Assembly (NCBI GenBank): GCA_021838635.1
Contig: JAKCDC010000003.1
Location: 1 to 64,000 of the forward strand
From: Pseudomonadota bacterium
GTDB taxonomy: Bacteria; Pseudomonadota; Gammaproteobacteria; Steroidobacterales; Steroidobacteraceae
DNA length: 64,000 nucleotides
Reading direction: 5' to 3'
Shown: piece after piece, positions 39,196 through 47,505 of the stretch
How positions within the stretch are numbered: position 1 is the first letter of the stretch
Layout of the letters: every line of letters starts with the position of its first letter
Notes under the pieces: model-generated
What the model was told of the DNA's origin: nothing
Database searches by the model: none
Seen by the model: only the letters and a program-made list of their open reading frames with translations
Position numbers and translations under genes: made by a program

Positions 39196-39575
39196 TCCGC
39201 ATCCTCTTTGTTGGCCAGAAGCCTGAGACCGTCGATTACTCGGACCCGTCCCTGCCGCCTGGATTTAACGCCCAGATGATCAACGCCGGCATCGCCATTG
39301 CGCTCGAGCAGATCAAGGCGCGCGGCTGGGCGGGCGACACCTGCATGATCACCCCGGACGCGGCGGGTCGCGCAATGCTTGAGAAGGCCCTTCAGGCCAT
39401 CGCCTACGATTGCGTGGTGATTGGCGGCGGCCTCAGGCTTCCGCCGAAAAGCCTCCCGCTGTTCGAGATGGTGGTGAACGTAGTTCACAAGGCGGCGCCA
39501 GGGGCGGCAATCGCCTTCAACACCCAGCCGGAAAATACCGCGGAGGCGGCCGCGCGCCAACTCGGTGCCGTTTAG
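39192..39575 (+). CDS. Conserved uncharacterised protein (127 aa)
   Basis: Begins MIRILFVGQKPETVDYSDPS and continues with PPGFNAQMINAGIAIALEQ, then DCVVIGGGLRLPPKSLPLFE and AFNTQPENTAEAAARQL. Proteins with this pattern are widespread hypotheticals with a Rossmann-like alternation of strands and helices; no activity is known to me. GGAG lies nine bases before the ATG, and the start overlaps the esterase stop. Confidence 0.8.
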   Translation: MIRILFVGQKPETVDYSDPSLPPGFNAQMINAGIAIALEQIKARGWAGDTCMITPDAAGRAMLEKALQAIAYDCVVIGGGLRLPPKSLPLFEMVVNVVHKAAPGAAIAFNTQPENTAEAAARQLGAV

Positions 39576-39870
39576 GGACAACCCGACCGCGAGCTGCCCC
39601 TGCACACCGTCATTGCGCGAGAAAAACGAGCGCATCGCCCCGATGGTCAGCCCTGAAGCCCTCGACGCGCGCGACGCCTTGCCGCGACCAGCGGCAGCGA
39701 GCACGGCCGGCCGTGCCGGTGTGCAAGGGCGCGGCGCACGCACCCCGGCGGCACCCGCCCCCCCGGTGGCGCGGCCAGGAAACTCCTGGCGGGCTGCGTG
39801 GTCGAATCTGCGAGCCGGGTCCCCCCCCTGGTGCGGGGAGTCGGTCGCTTTAAGTTTCAAGGAGGTGTCT

Positions 39871-40395
39871 ATGCGTAAGAAAGTCCTTGCCGTAGCCCTT
39901 GCGGGCATCGCCCTGCCGGTCCTCGCATTGGCGGCGGAACCGATGTTCATCCGCGTCGGCTCACGCGTCGTCCCGCTGCGGGAGGCGGTGCAAGTGGTGC
40001 GCACCGCCGCCGGGCCAGTCCGGGTGCATACCTGGCGGTGGCGTGGGCCGAACGGTGCATCCATGGTCCAGGTCTCCGAGACCCGCAGCGCAGGTGCACC
40101 GATGCCCCCGTGGGTCCTGGCGCAGTTCCAGGCGCTGCAGGCGCAGATGCAACAGATGCAGCTCATCCAAACCGCGCTCAGCCGGCAGATGCTGCCACAG
40201 TGGGCGGTACCGGTGATGTTCGGTCGGATGCTGCCGCTGCCCGGACAGGGCCTGCCGCTCGAGGTGCGCTTCCTGCAGCCCGTGATTCCGCTGCAGGCCA
40301 TCCCGGCGCCCACGCGGGTCATCGTACTGCTGCCCCGGGTGGCCGTGCCGCGCGCCGCGCCGCCCCCGGTGCATCATCGCGGGCATCTGGTGTGA
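39871..40395 (+). CDS. Secreted Pro/Gln/Met-rich protein (174 aa)
   Basis: An excellent ribosome site (AAGGAGGTG) precedes the ATG. The signal peptide MRKKVLAVALAGIALPVLALA is followed by a mature part with EPMFIRVGSRVVPLREA, then a Gln/Met-rich helix (FQALQAQMQQMQLIQTALSR) and a Pro-rich C-terminus ending in HHRGHLV. It is probably periplasmic. No family or function is recognised. The 295 bases upstream hold no gene. Confidence 0.78.
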   Translation: MRKKVLAVALAGIALPVLALAAEPMFIRVGSRVVPLREAVQVVRTAAGPVRVHTWRWRGPNGASMVQVSETRSAGAPMPPWVLAQFQALQAQMQQMQLIQTALSRQMLPQWAVPVMFGRMLPLPGQGLPLEVRFLQPVIPLQAIPAPTRVIVLLPRVAVPRAAPPPVHHRGHLV

Positions 40396-40583
40396 TCCAT
40401 CCCCGTCCCGCAGGCGCCGTGAGCGGCAGATCCCGCCCCTCCGGCGCCTGCGGACTGCCTTGCAGCCCGGGATAGACGCCAGGCAATCACCGCCGAGCTG
40501 ACGTCTCCGCGCGACACAGATGCGCGACCGCGGACGCTTCGCTAGCATGTCCGCCCATGGCACTTCTGATGGAAGCCGGACCG

Positions 40584-40763
40584 ATGAAGATCGTCACACT
40601 GCTGAAAAATGTCGCCCTTGGCGCCTCCGCCGGCGTCGCGCTGCTCACCGCGCTGCCGCTGTTCGGCGCCGTAGGCACGCTGAGCACTGCCGGTGCGGTG
40701 GTCGGTTCGCTGGTCGGTGGAGTGGCGGGCGCACTCGACAGCGTGCGCACTCAGCGCCGCTGA
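40584..40763 (+). CDS. Small Gly/Ala-rich membrane peptide (59 aa)
   Basis: From Met at 40584 (an upstream ATG at 40557 would add nine residues) the sequence has a lysine-containing start, then a single long hydrophobic stretch with Gly-zipper spacing (AGAVVGSLVGGVAGAL) and a basic end RTQRR. Such peptides often sit in the inner membrane or form oligomers. It converges with the next gene at a 14-base gap. The reading is plausible but unproven. Confidence 0.5.
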   Translation: MKIVTLLKNVALGASAGVALLTALPLFGAVGTLSTAGAVVGSLVGGVAGALDSVRTQRR

Positions 40764-40777
40764 ACCCACGCCCGGCG

Positions 40778-41761
40778 TCAGGCGCCGGCCGCACCCCGCA
40801 GCATATGCAACCGCTGATGCTGCGCAGCGAGGCTCAGGAAAGCGACTCCGGGGCGCAGACGCGCACCACTCTGCGGCTGCGGCACGCGCCGCAGTACGTC
40901 GGCCACCCGCTGCGGTGTGCCGAGATCGCTCCAGCCGCACTTCGGCACCGCCACGACGCGGAACGCCTCCTCCTGCCCCGCGACGATATCCCGTGAAAAG
41001 TCCACCGTGGGCAGCTGCTCGTACATTGCGGCCACCGTCCGCGCCTGCGGCAACTCGCGATCGGCGGTGACGGCCGCCTCCATCGCCGTCACCACCGAAC
41101 CGATCCGATTCCGAAACAGCTCAAGCAGTGCCTGAGCGCGGGCGACGACGATGAACGCATTCCAGAGCGCCCCGTCGCCGATCAGCCCGCGCGCCTCGGA
41201 GAGCGACGGCTTCTCGACGAAGCGCTGGACGCGCATGGCCCCTCGCCCATCGGGCCCACCCGGCACGATGTAGCCGAGTTCCGGATCAACCTCCTCCGGC
41301 TCGATGCCGAGCAGCAGCGCCTGCTGTCTGCGCCATCGCAGCTGCGCGAGCGCTGCCACCAGTGACTCGGCAAGCACGGACTCATGCTGGACCAGATGGT
41401 CGGAGGGCAACAACACGACCCGGGCCTGCGGATCGCGCCTCAAAATATGCAGCAGCGGCAACAGGATGCCGACTGCGGTACCGCAGTTGCGCGGCTGCAC
41501 GATGATGTTCCGCGGCGGCAACGGCTCGAGCGCATCCTGCCACCAGCGGCGATGATGCGCCGCGACCACCGCGCAGGTGAATGCCTCATCGGTGAGCGAT
41601 TGAGCGCGTCGCAACGCCTCATGCAACAGCGTTGGTCCGTCGAACAGCGAACAGAATTGCTTCGGTACCGCGGTGCCCGACGGGGCGGTGGTGAGGGATC
41701 TCAGACGACTGCCTTCACCCGCCGCCAGTACCAGTGCCCACACATTGCCTTCTGCCGCCAT
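40778..41761 (-). CDS. Mannose-1-phosphate guanylyltransferase-like nucleotidyltransferase
   Basis: Transfers GMP (or another NMP) to a sugar phosphate to give the activated donor. The 327 residues open with VWALVLAAGEGSRLRSLT, the glycine-rich nucleotide loop, followed by KQFCSLFDGPTLL, VVLLPSDHLVQ, ELGYIVPGG and FVEKPS with WNAFIVV. The C-terminal isomerase domain of long ManC proteins is missing. The start at 41761 is chosen to match the family; the frame continues upstream without meaning. GDP-mannose supply for a surface glycan is the likely role. Confidence 0.88.
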   Translation of the reverse strand: MAAEGNVWALVLAAGEGSRLRSLTTAPSGTAVPKQFCSLFDGPTLLHEALRRAQSLTDEAFTCAVVAAHHRRWWQDALEPLPPRNIIVQPRNCGTAVGILLPLLHILRRDPQARVVLLPSDHLVQHESVLAESLVAALAQLRWRRQQALLLGIEPEEVDPELGYIVPGGPDGRGAMRVQRFVEKPSLSEARGLIGDGALWNAFIVVARAQALLELFRNRIGSVVTAMEAAVTADRELPQARTVAAMYEQLPTVDFSRDIVAGQEEAFRVVAVPKCGWSDLGTPQRVADVLRRVPQPQSGARLRPGVAFLSLAAQHQRLHMLRGAAGA

Positions 41762-41991
41762 GACGCACGCTCCTGTGATTTGAATGACGGGGTGCACGCA
41801 TCGGCACACGACCCGAGCAATGTTCAATCGTCCCCTATGTTGAGTCTCCAGAGCATCGTGGGTTCCCGTAGCACTGCGAAAAAAATCGCCAGCCCGCCCC
41901 TGACCCGCATCGCGCGGCATGATCACGCCGCGGGATGTCAGTTTCATTTCAAGCGCGTAGCGCCGTGTGGGCGCCAAACGCTCAGCGCGCA

Positions 41992-42693
41992 TCAGCAGAG
42001 GCGTGACGTCTCGGGACCCGACGGTGACGCAACGGCACCGATGTCCTGTCGGTGCGCGGCGACGCTCGCCGGCGCCGGGTGCACGTGCTCCATTCGAACC
42101 GTCACCTTGATCGCAGCCAAGCGCTGATACAAGCGTCGCTGGCGGTACAGCGGGACCCAACCATACACGATCGTTTCCACCGGTCGCCACAACGCCAGCC
42201 ACGCCAGAATAATCAGTCCCTCATCGAGCAGCCGCGACAGTCCGTGCGAGGCAACGCTTGAGAGAATGCCGCGCGCGCTCATGCTGAGCAAAAAGATCGC
42301 CAGCCCACCCAGCAACGCCAGCTCACCCAGACGCAGCTGTTCGCGCAGACGCAGCGCAGTCGAGTGTGCCATGCGGGTGTAATAGTGCTCCACGGCCGGC
42401 TGCAGATCGGCGGCCAGGTCCGCGCCTTCGCTCGCGTGCACGTGCAGGTGCCACTGCGCCACGCCACGGTTCTCGCGGAACTCCTCCTCGATGAAGGCTG
42501 CCGCGTGCACATCCAGATCGCGATCCCAGAACGGCGAGGCGTCGAGCGAGTTGAACATCTGCGCCAGATCGCGCACCCGCACATTCACAGTCGCCGCACT
42601 GGCGGCATGCGCTGCTGGATGAGACTTGTTGAGTGCAGACAATGCGCAATCCTTCAGCTGCGGATGCCTCCGCGGCCCGCAGCGCATGCGCAA
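41992..42693 (-). CDS. Uncharacterised membrane protein (up to 233 aa)
   Basis: The N-terminal half is soluble and distinctive: RVRDLAQMFNSLDASPFWDR, then AAAFIEEEFRENRGVAQWHL and LQPAVEHYYTRMAH. Two hydrophobic helices follow (LALLGGLAIFLLSMSA; LIILAWLALWRPVETIVYG) and a basic, charged tail. The same N-terminal pattern occurs in uncharacterised proteobacterial proteins, but I cannot assign a role. The true start may lie downstream near VNVRVRDL. The gene is divergent from the orphan GroEL. Confidence 0.72.
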   Translation of the reverse strand: MRMRCGPRRHPQLKDCALSALNKSHPAAHAASAATVNVRVRDLAQMFNSLDASPFWDRDLDVHAAAFIEEEFRENRGVAQWHLHVHASEGADLAADLQPAVEHYYTRMAHSTALRLREQLRLGELALLGGLAIFLLSMSARGILSSVASHGLSRLLDEGLIILAWLALWRPVETIVYGWVPLYRQRRLYQRLAAIKVTVRMEHVHPAPASVAAHRQDIGAVASPSGPETSRLC

Positions 42694-42814
42694 CCGTCGC
42701 GCACCGCGCCGCTCCTCGTAATGCGCACTAGTACGGATGGCCGCGCGATGGCAGCGTGCCTAGGCTCGATGCGGCGCAGATGCGCTGCAGCGCGCGCTTT
42801 CGGGGAAGTGTCCG

Positions 42815-44434
42815 ATGACCGCCAAGCAAGTGTTATTCCGTTCCGCGGCCCGCGAGAAGATCCTACGTGGCACCACGCAACTGGCCGATGCCGTGCGCAT
42901 CACGCTCGGACCGAAATCCAAATCGGTTCTGATTCAAAAGAAATGGGGCGCACCGATCGTATGCAACGACGGGGTAACCATCGCGAAGGAGATGGAGCTC
43001 GACGATCCGCAGGAGAACCTCGGCGCGCAGATGCTGCGCCAGGCGGCTGAGAAGACCGGGGAGCGGGTCGGAGACGGAACCAGCACCGCCACGCTGCTCG
43101 CGCAGACGATCTATGCCGACGGGGTGCGCAATGTGACCGCAGGGGCGAGCGCGGTCGACCTGAAGCGCGGCCTGGATCGCGCGCTCAACGCGGCCATCGA
43201 TGCGCTCAAGCACATGGCCAAGCCTCTGGAGCATCGCCAACAGCGTGTACAGGTGGCGACGATCTCGGCGCACAACGACGCGACCATCGGTGAATTGGTC
43301 GCCGATGCGATGGAAAAGGTCGGCGGCGACGGCGTCATCACCGTCGAGGAGTCAAAGACCATCGAGACGGCGCTGGAGGTACTGGAAGGGATGCAGTTCG
43401 ATCGAGGCTATCTCTCGCCCTACTTCGTCACTGATCCGTCGAGCATGCAGGCGGTGCTGGAGGATGCGTACATCCTGATGTGCGAGCGAAAGCTCACGGT
43501 GCTGAAAGACCTGCTCACACTGCTCGAGCAGGTCGCCAAAACCACCCACCCCATCCTGGTAGTCGCGGAAGAAATTGAAGGCGAGGCGCTCGCCACGCTG
43601 ATCGTCAACCAAGTCAGAGGCGTGCTGAAGAGCTGCGCGGTCAAGGCGCCCGGGTTCGGCGAGCGACGCAAGGCGCTGCTCGCCGACATCGCAACGCTGA
43701 CCGGCGGCGAGGTGGTGTCCAAAGAACTCGGACTGAAACTGGAAGACACGAAACTCACGCAGCTCGGCCGGGCGCGGCGGATCGTGATCGACAAGGACAC
43801 CACCACGCTCATCGGCGGGGCCGGGGAGAAAGTGCGCATCGAGGCGCGCATCAGCATGCTGCGCAAGGAAGTCGAGGATGCGTCCGGCGATTACGACCGC
43901 GAGCAGCTCAAGGAGCGCCTCGCCAAGCTCGCCGGCGGTGTAGCGGTGATCAAGGTCGGAGCGCCGTCGGAATCGGAAATGAAAGCCCGCAAGGAAGCAC
44001 TCGATGATGCGATCAGTTCCACCAAGGCGGCGGTTGCCGAGGGCATCGTGCCCGGCGGCGGACTGGCGCTGCTGCGCTGCAGCAGCGCGGTGCTCGCAGC
44101 TGAAACAGCATGCACCGGGGATGAGCGCACGGGCCTGCAGATCCTGCGCCGCGCGCTGGAGGCGCCTGCGCGCCAGATCGCGGAGAACTCCGCGGCCGAC
44201 GGCGGTGTGGTGGTCGACCGGATGCTCCACGGCCGCCCGAACATCGGCTTCGATGCCGCCGGCAACCGCTTTGTCGACCTGTATGAGGCCGGGATCGTCG
44301 ATCCGGTGAAAGTCGTACGCACCGCACTCGAGAATGCCGTGTCGGTCGCGAGCGTGCTGTTGCTGACCGAAGCGACCTTGACCGAGCGGGCGGAGCGGGC
44401 GCCCGAACCGGCGCCGGCGGCCGAACCGTTCTGA
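42815..44434 (+). CDS. groEL: Orphan GroEL chaperonin without the GGM tail
   Basis: Class I chaperonin subunit, 539 residues. Key motifs are present: GPKSKSVLI near residue 32, DGVTIAKEMEL, the ATP-binding GDGTSTATLLAQ (residues about 86-97), and the DDAISSTKAAVAEGIVPGGG segment carrying the catalytic Asp. It differs from a housekeeping GroEL in having no groES next to it and in the C-terminus, which ends APEPAPAAEPF instead of the Gly-Gly-Met repeats. It is probably a second, specialised copy. A HAD gene follows on the same strand. Confidence 0.93.
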   Translation: MTAKQVLFRSAAREKILRGTTQLADAVRITLGPKSKSVLIQKKWGAPIVCNDGVTIAKEMELDDPQENLGAQMLRQAAEKTGERVGDGTSTATLLAQTIYADGVRNVTAGASAVDLKRGLDRALNAAIDALKHMAKPLEHRQQRVQVATISAHNDATIGELVADAMEKVGGDGVITVEESKTIETALEVLEGMQFDRGYLSPYFVTDPSSMQAVLEDAYILMCERKLTVLKDLLTLLEQVAKTTHPILVVAEEIEGEALATLIVNQVRGVLKSCAVKAPGFGERRKALLADIATLTGGEVVSKELGLKLEDTKLTQLGRARRIVIDKDTTTLIGGAGEKVRIEARISMLRKEVEDASGDYDREQLKERLAKLAGGVAVIKVGAPSESEMKARKEALDDAISSTKAAVAEGIVPGGGLALLRCSSAVLAAETACTGDERTGLQILRRALEAPARQIAENSAADGGVVVDRMLHGRPNIGFDAAGNRFVDLYEAGIVDPVKVVRTALENAVSVASVLLLTEATLTERAERAPEPAPAAEPF

Positions 44435-44515
44435 GGCACCCTCGCGGGATAGCCGTTGCCGGCGGTCCGGCGGCTCGCCGATAATACCCAGGCGCCCCGA
44501 CCTGGAGTACCGCCT

Positions 44516-45193
44516 TTGCACCGCCGCGACGTGAGTTTCTTGTTCGACCTCGACGGTACGCTCGTCGACAGTGTGTACCAGCATGTCCTGGCATGGCAGC
44601 AGGCGCTGCATGCCGCCGGGATCGAGCTGTCGGTGTGGCGCATCCACCGCCGAATCGGCATGAGCGGCGGACTGTTCACCGAGATGTTGTTGCGCGAGGT
44701 GTCCGTGCAGATCACCCCCGATCTGCTGGAGACTCTGCAGCGCCACCATGCCGAGGCCTACGCCCGCCTCGTGCCCTGGGTGCGCCCGTTGCCGGGCGCG
44801 ACCGAACTGCTGGCGTATCTGACCGAGGCGAGGCTCCCCTGGGCGATTGCCACCAGCGGGCGGATGATGTCCGCGCAGCACAATCTGCGCGCACTCGGCG
44901 TCGATCCGGCGATTGCCACGGTCGTCACCCGTGATGATGTCGTACATGCCAAGCCCGATCCGGACTTGTTCATCGCGGCGGCCGAACGCCTCGGCACCGA
45001 CATCCACTCCGCGGTGATCATCGGGGACAGCATCTGGGACATGCTCGCCGCACGCCGCGCACACGGTCTGGGCGTCGGATTGCTCTCCGGCGGCTACGGC
45101 CAGGATGAACTGGAGCGCAGCGGCGCGATACGCGTCTATGAGGATCCGGCCGATATGCTGCGCCACATCGACGAGGTCGGCGGACGAGTCTAG
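44516..45193 (+). CDS. HAD-family phosphatase/phosphoglucomutase-like hydrolase
   Basis: A 225-residue haloacid-dehalogenase-fold enzyme. Motif I FLFDLDGTLVDS is at residue 8 onward, motif II is IATSGRM, motif III lies in VVTRDDVVHAKPDPD and motif IV is IIGDSIWDMLAA; the helical cap lies between I and II. It most resembles sugar-phosphate phosphatases and beta-phosphoglucomutases. The TTG start is chosen for GGAG eight bases upstream. It follows the orphan GroEL by 81 bases. The substrate is unknown. Confidence 0.9.
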   Translation: MHRRDVSFLFDLDGTLVDSVYQHVLAWQQALHAAGIELSVWRIHRRIGMSGGLFTEMLLREVSVQITPDLLETLQRHHAEAYARLVPWVRPLPGATELLAYLTEARLPWAIATSGRMMSAQHNLRALGVDPAIATVVTRDDVVHAKPDPDLFIAAAERLGTDIHSAVIIGDSIWDMLAARRAHGLGVGLLSGGYGQDELERSGAIRVYEDPADMLRHIDEVGGRV

Positions 45194-45675
45194 GCGTGCG
45201 CGCCGGGCGGTACTCGCTCGACATGTGCGGCGAAACAACCGTACTTGGCGTAGTGGGCGTGCAAGTAGGCGGTGCGCGGATCCGCCAGTAGCCTCTCGAT
45301 CAGGCCTTCGACCGCCGTCCCCGGCGTGATATCGGCGTCAATCATCATGTCGTCGTGATCGAACGCACGCACCGACATCACGCGGGACCGAAACAGCGCT
45401 GGCACCTCGTTGATCCGGTCGTAGCGCTGGCGCGCGCCCTCCAGTACGTAGATGGCGTGGCAGGACCGATAGGGCGTGGCCGCCGGCTGATGCAGATAGT
45501 TGATGAGCAGCACCGCCTCGCCCGGGACGGCCTCGCGCAGCTCGATGCGATCGGGAAAGCCGTGCCGCTGATCGACGATGACGCGCCGGGCGAGGCGACG
45601 CATCAACTCGAGGTCATCCAATCCCACCAGCGGAGCGAACAGCTCGGGCGACACTCCGGTGATGCGAAAATCCAT
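45190..45675 (-). CDS. DUF1203-family protein
   Basis: A 161-residue protein matching DUF1203: MDFRITGVSPELFAPLVGL, PGEAVLLINYLHQPAATPYR with SCHAIYV, and AYLHAHYAKYGCFAAHVERV at the C-terminus. Function unknown in all members. The start at 45675 gives the family N-terminus. It overlaps the HAD stop by four bases on the opposite strand. Confidence 0.85.
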   Translation of the reverse strand: MDFRITGVSPELFAPLVGLDDLELMRRLARRVIVDQRHGFPDRIELREAVPGEAVLLINYLHQPAATPYRSCHAIYVLEGARQRYDRINEVPALFRSRVMSVRAFDHDDMMIDADITPGTAVEGLIERLLADPRTAYLHAHYAKYGCFAAHVERVPPGAHA

Positions 45676-45753
45676 CTGCGGCTCCAGGATGCGATGACGG
45701 CAGTAGCGTACTGCGCCGCGCCGAGCGGAACTCGCCAAAACCGGACCCGCAGC

Positions 45754-47259
45754 TCAGGCGCGGTGCACGTAATCCACTTCCGTCATCATGCCGTCCATCT
45801 GGTGCACGAGGTTGTGGCAATGAAGCATCCATCTGCCCGGCGGTGAGTCGGCCCAAAACCGCCAGCGCGCCGTACCGCCGGCAGGCACGAGCGATGTGTC
45901 CTTCGCGAGCGGCCGGCGCAACCGCTCTCCGGAAACTTCGATGAGCTCGAAGATGTGCCCGTGCAGGTGCATCGGGTGATCCATATCCGTCGGGTTCTCA
46001 AAGGCGATCTCGACCCGATCGCCATGGCGCACATCGATTCTCGGTGCATTCGGCCAGACCTTCCCATCGATCGTCCAGTGCGGATGGCCCGGCGTGCCAC
46101 CGCCGAGCAGCAGCGTGCGCCGCACGTTGGCTGCGCCAAACGATTCCGGTGTGCCCGCCGCGAGCGGGACACCGTCACCGGCGAGTCCGTACGTGAACAA
46201 CCTCGCGCCGGCGAGAGACTGAGGCGGAACTTGCAACGGATGCGCCGCCGCGTCGGCCGTGCGGATCACCATCGCCTGGCGGCGCCCGCCGTGCGCCCCC
46301 ATGAGGCTCTCAAGCAACCAGGCGCCAGGGCGCGTGACCTCAAACCAGGCGTCGTAGCGTTCCGCAACACCGATGCGCAGCGCATCGACCGTCACCGGAC
46401 GCACGAGCGGATTACCATCGCTGTGGGTAACCCTCAGCTCATGGCCCGCCAGACGCACATAGTGCGTCAGCGTCGGACTCGCATTCAGGACGCGAAGCCG
46501 TACGGTCTGCCCCACTTTGAGGATGAGTGGCCGGGTCTGCGGATAGGCCGCCCCGTTGATGCAATGCGACAGATACTTCAGCCCATCCCCCATCCGCATC
46601 GGTCCGGCCGACGAACTCATGCCGCTCATGCCGCTCATACGCGACGGGGCCGGCTGCGCCCGCATTCCCGTCGCGGTCAGGCCCGGCGGCAGATACATCG
46701 GCGCGTCGCTAGTGCCGGCCAGCGCCGCATGCAGGCTGTGCAGATCGGGCACGTCGTGCAGGATCAGCACGACCTCGACATCAGCGCGCGGCTCACGCGG
46801 ATCCTCGACCAGAAACGCCCCGAACAGCCCGCGCGCATCCTGATCACCGACGTGCGAGTGGTACCACCGGAACCCCGGCGGATCGGGCTTGAAGCTGTAG
46901 AGGAATTCCCCACCGTTCGGGACCGGAGCCTGGGTGACGTACGGGACGCCGTCCATGTCGTTCGGCAGGATCATGCCGTGCCAGTGGACAGTGCTCCCGG
47001 ATCCGGTGTGATTGATGAAGCGGGCCCGGAACGACTGCCCGTACCGCACGCGCAGCAGCGGACCGGGCACCTGCCCGTTGTACGCGAGCCCCGTGAAGTT
47101 CGCCCCAGTGACCCGCGGATAGCGGTACGGCCGGGCCTCCAGCGTGACCTCGACGAGGTCACTGTCGGCTGCGCGTGCGCTCATCGGCGGCAACAGCGTC
47201 CAGCTCAGGGCCGCGGTACCAGCGGCCAGGGTCGTCTGGAGAAAATCGCGGCGGCGCAT
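45754..47259 (-). CDS. Multicopper oxidase with Tat-type signal
   Basis: Periplasmic copper oxidase of the CueO/laccase type, 501 residues. The leader MRRRDFLQTTLAAGTAALSW is a twin-arginine signal. Copper ligands are visible in order: HWHG, HSHVGDQDARG, HPMHLHGHIFE and HCHNLVHQMDGMM, the last having the type-1 His-Cys-His and Met ligand. There is a Met/His-rich loop (MSGMSGMSS) near residue 200, common in copper-resistance enzymes. GGAG lies seven bases before the ATG at 47259. No copper regulator or transporter is near; a role in copper tolerance or phenol oxidation is a family-level guess. Confidence 0.92.
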   Translation of the reverse strand: MRRRDFLQTTLAAGTAALSWTLLPPMSARAADSDLVEVTLEARPYRYPRVTGANFTGLAYNGQVPGPLLRVRYGQSFRARFINHTGSGSTVHWHGMILPNDMDGVPYVTQAPVPNGGEFLYSFKPDPPGFRWYHSHVGDQDARGLFGAFLVEDPREPRADVEVVLILHDVPDLHSLHAALAGTSDAPMYLPPGLTATGMRAQPAPSRMSGMSGMSSSAGPMRMGDGLKYLSHCINGAAYPQTRPLILKVGQTVRLRVLNASPTLTHYVRLAGHELRVTHSDGNPLVRPVTVDALRIGVAERYDAWFEVTRPGAWLLESLMGAHGGRRQAMVIRTADAAAHPLQVPPQSLAGARLFTYGLAGDGVPLAAGTPESFGAANVRRTLLLGGGTPGHPHWTIDGKVWPNAPRIDVRHGDRVEIAFENPTDMDHPMHLHGHIFELIEVSGERLRRPLAKDTSLVPAGGTARWRFWADSPPGRWMLHCHNLVHQMDGMMTEVDYVHRA

Positions 47260-47392
47260 GCTGAGCTCTCCTTCGCGGCGTCCACTGTGCGGCGCGCTCG
47301 GGCCGACGATCAGCCCGGCCCTGCCGAGGGTGCGCACCCCGGCAGGACATCCGCACGCACGGGGTGGCCGCTGGCGATGATGGGTAGACGGT

Positions 47393-47423
47393 ACGGTCCG
47401 CCGGGAAGTCCCCGGCGGACCGT
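47393..47423 (-). terminator. 13-bp hairpin after the sugar-porter gene
   Basis: ACGGTCCGCCGGG pairs perfectly with CCCGGCGGACCGT around AAGTC. It lies between the end of the sugar porter and the start of the multicopper oxidase, both on the minus strand, so it separates the two transcription units. Confidence 0.6.
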
Positions 47424-47505
47424 CGGTCGAAGGACCGAAGCGTACCGCAGTCCGGCCCGCGGCGGGCACGCCACAGCCTGGTACCGCCGGCGACACCGTC
47501 CGGCC

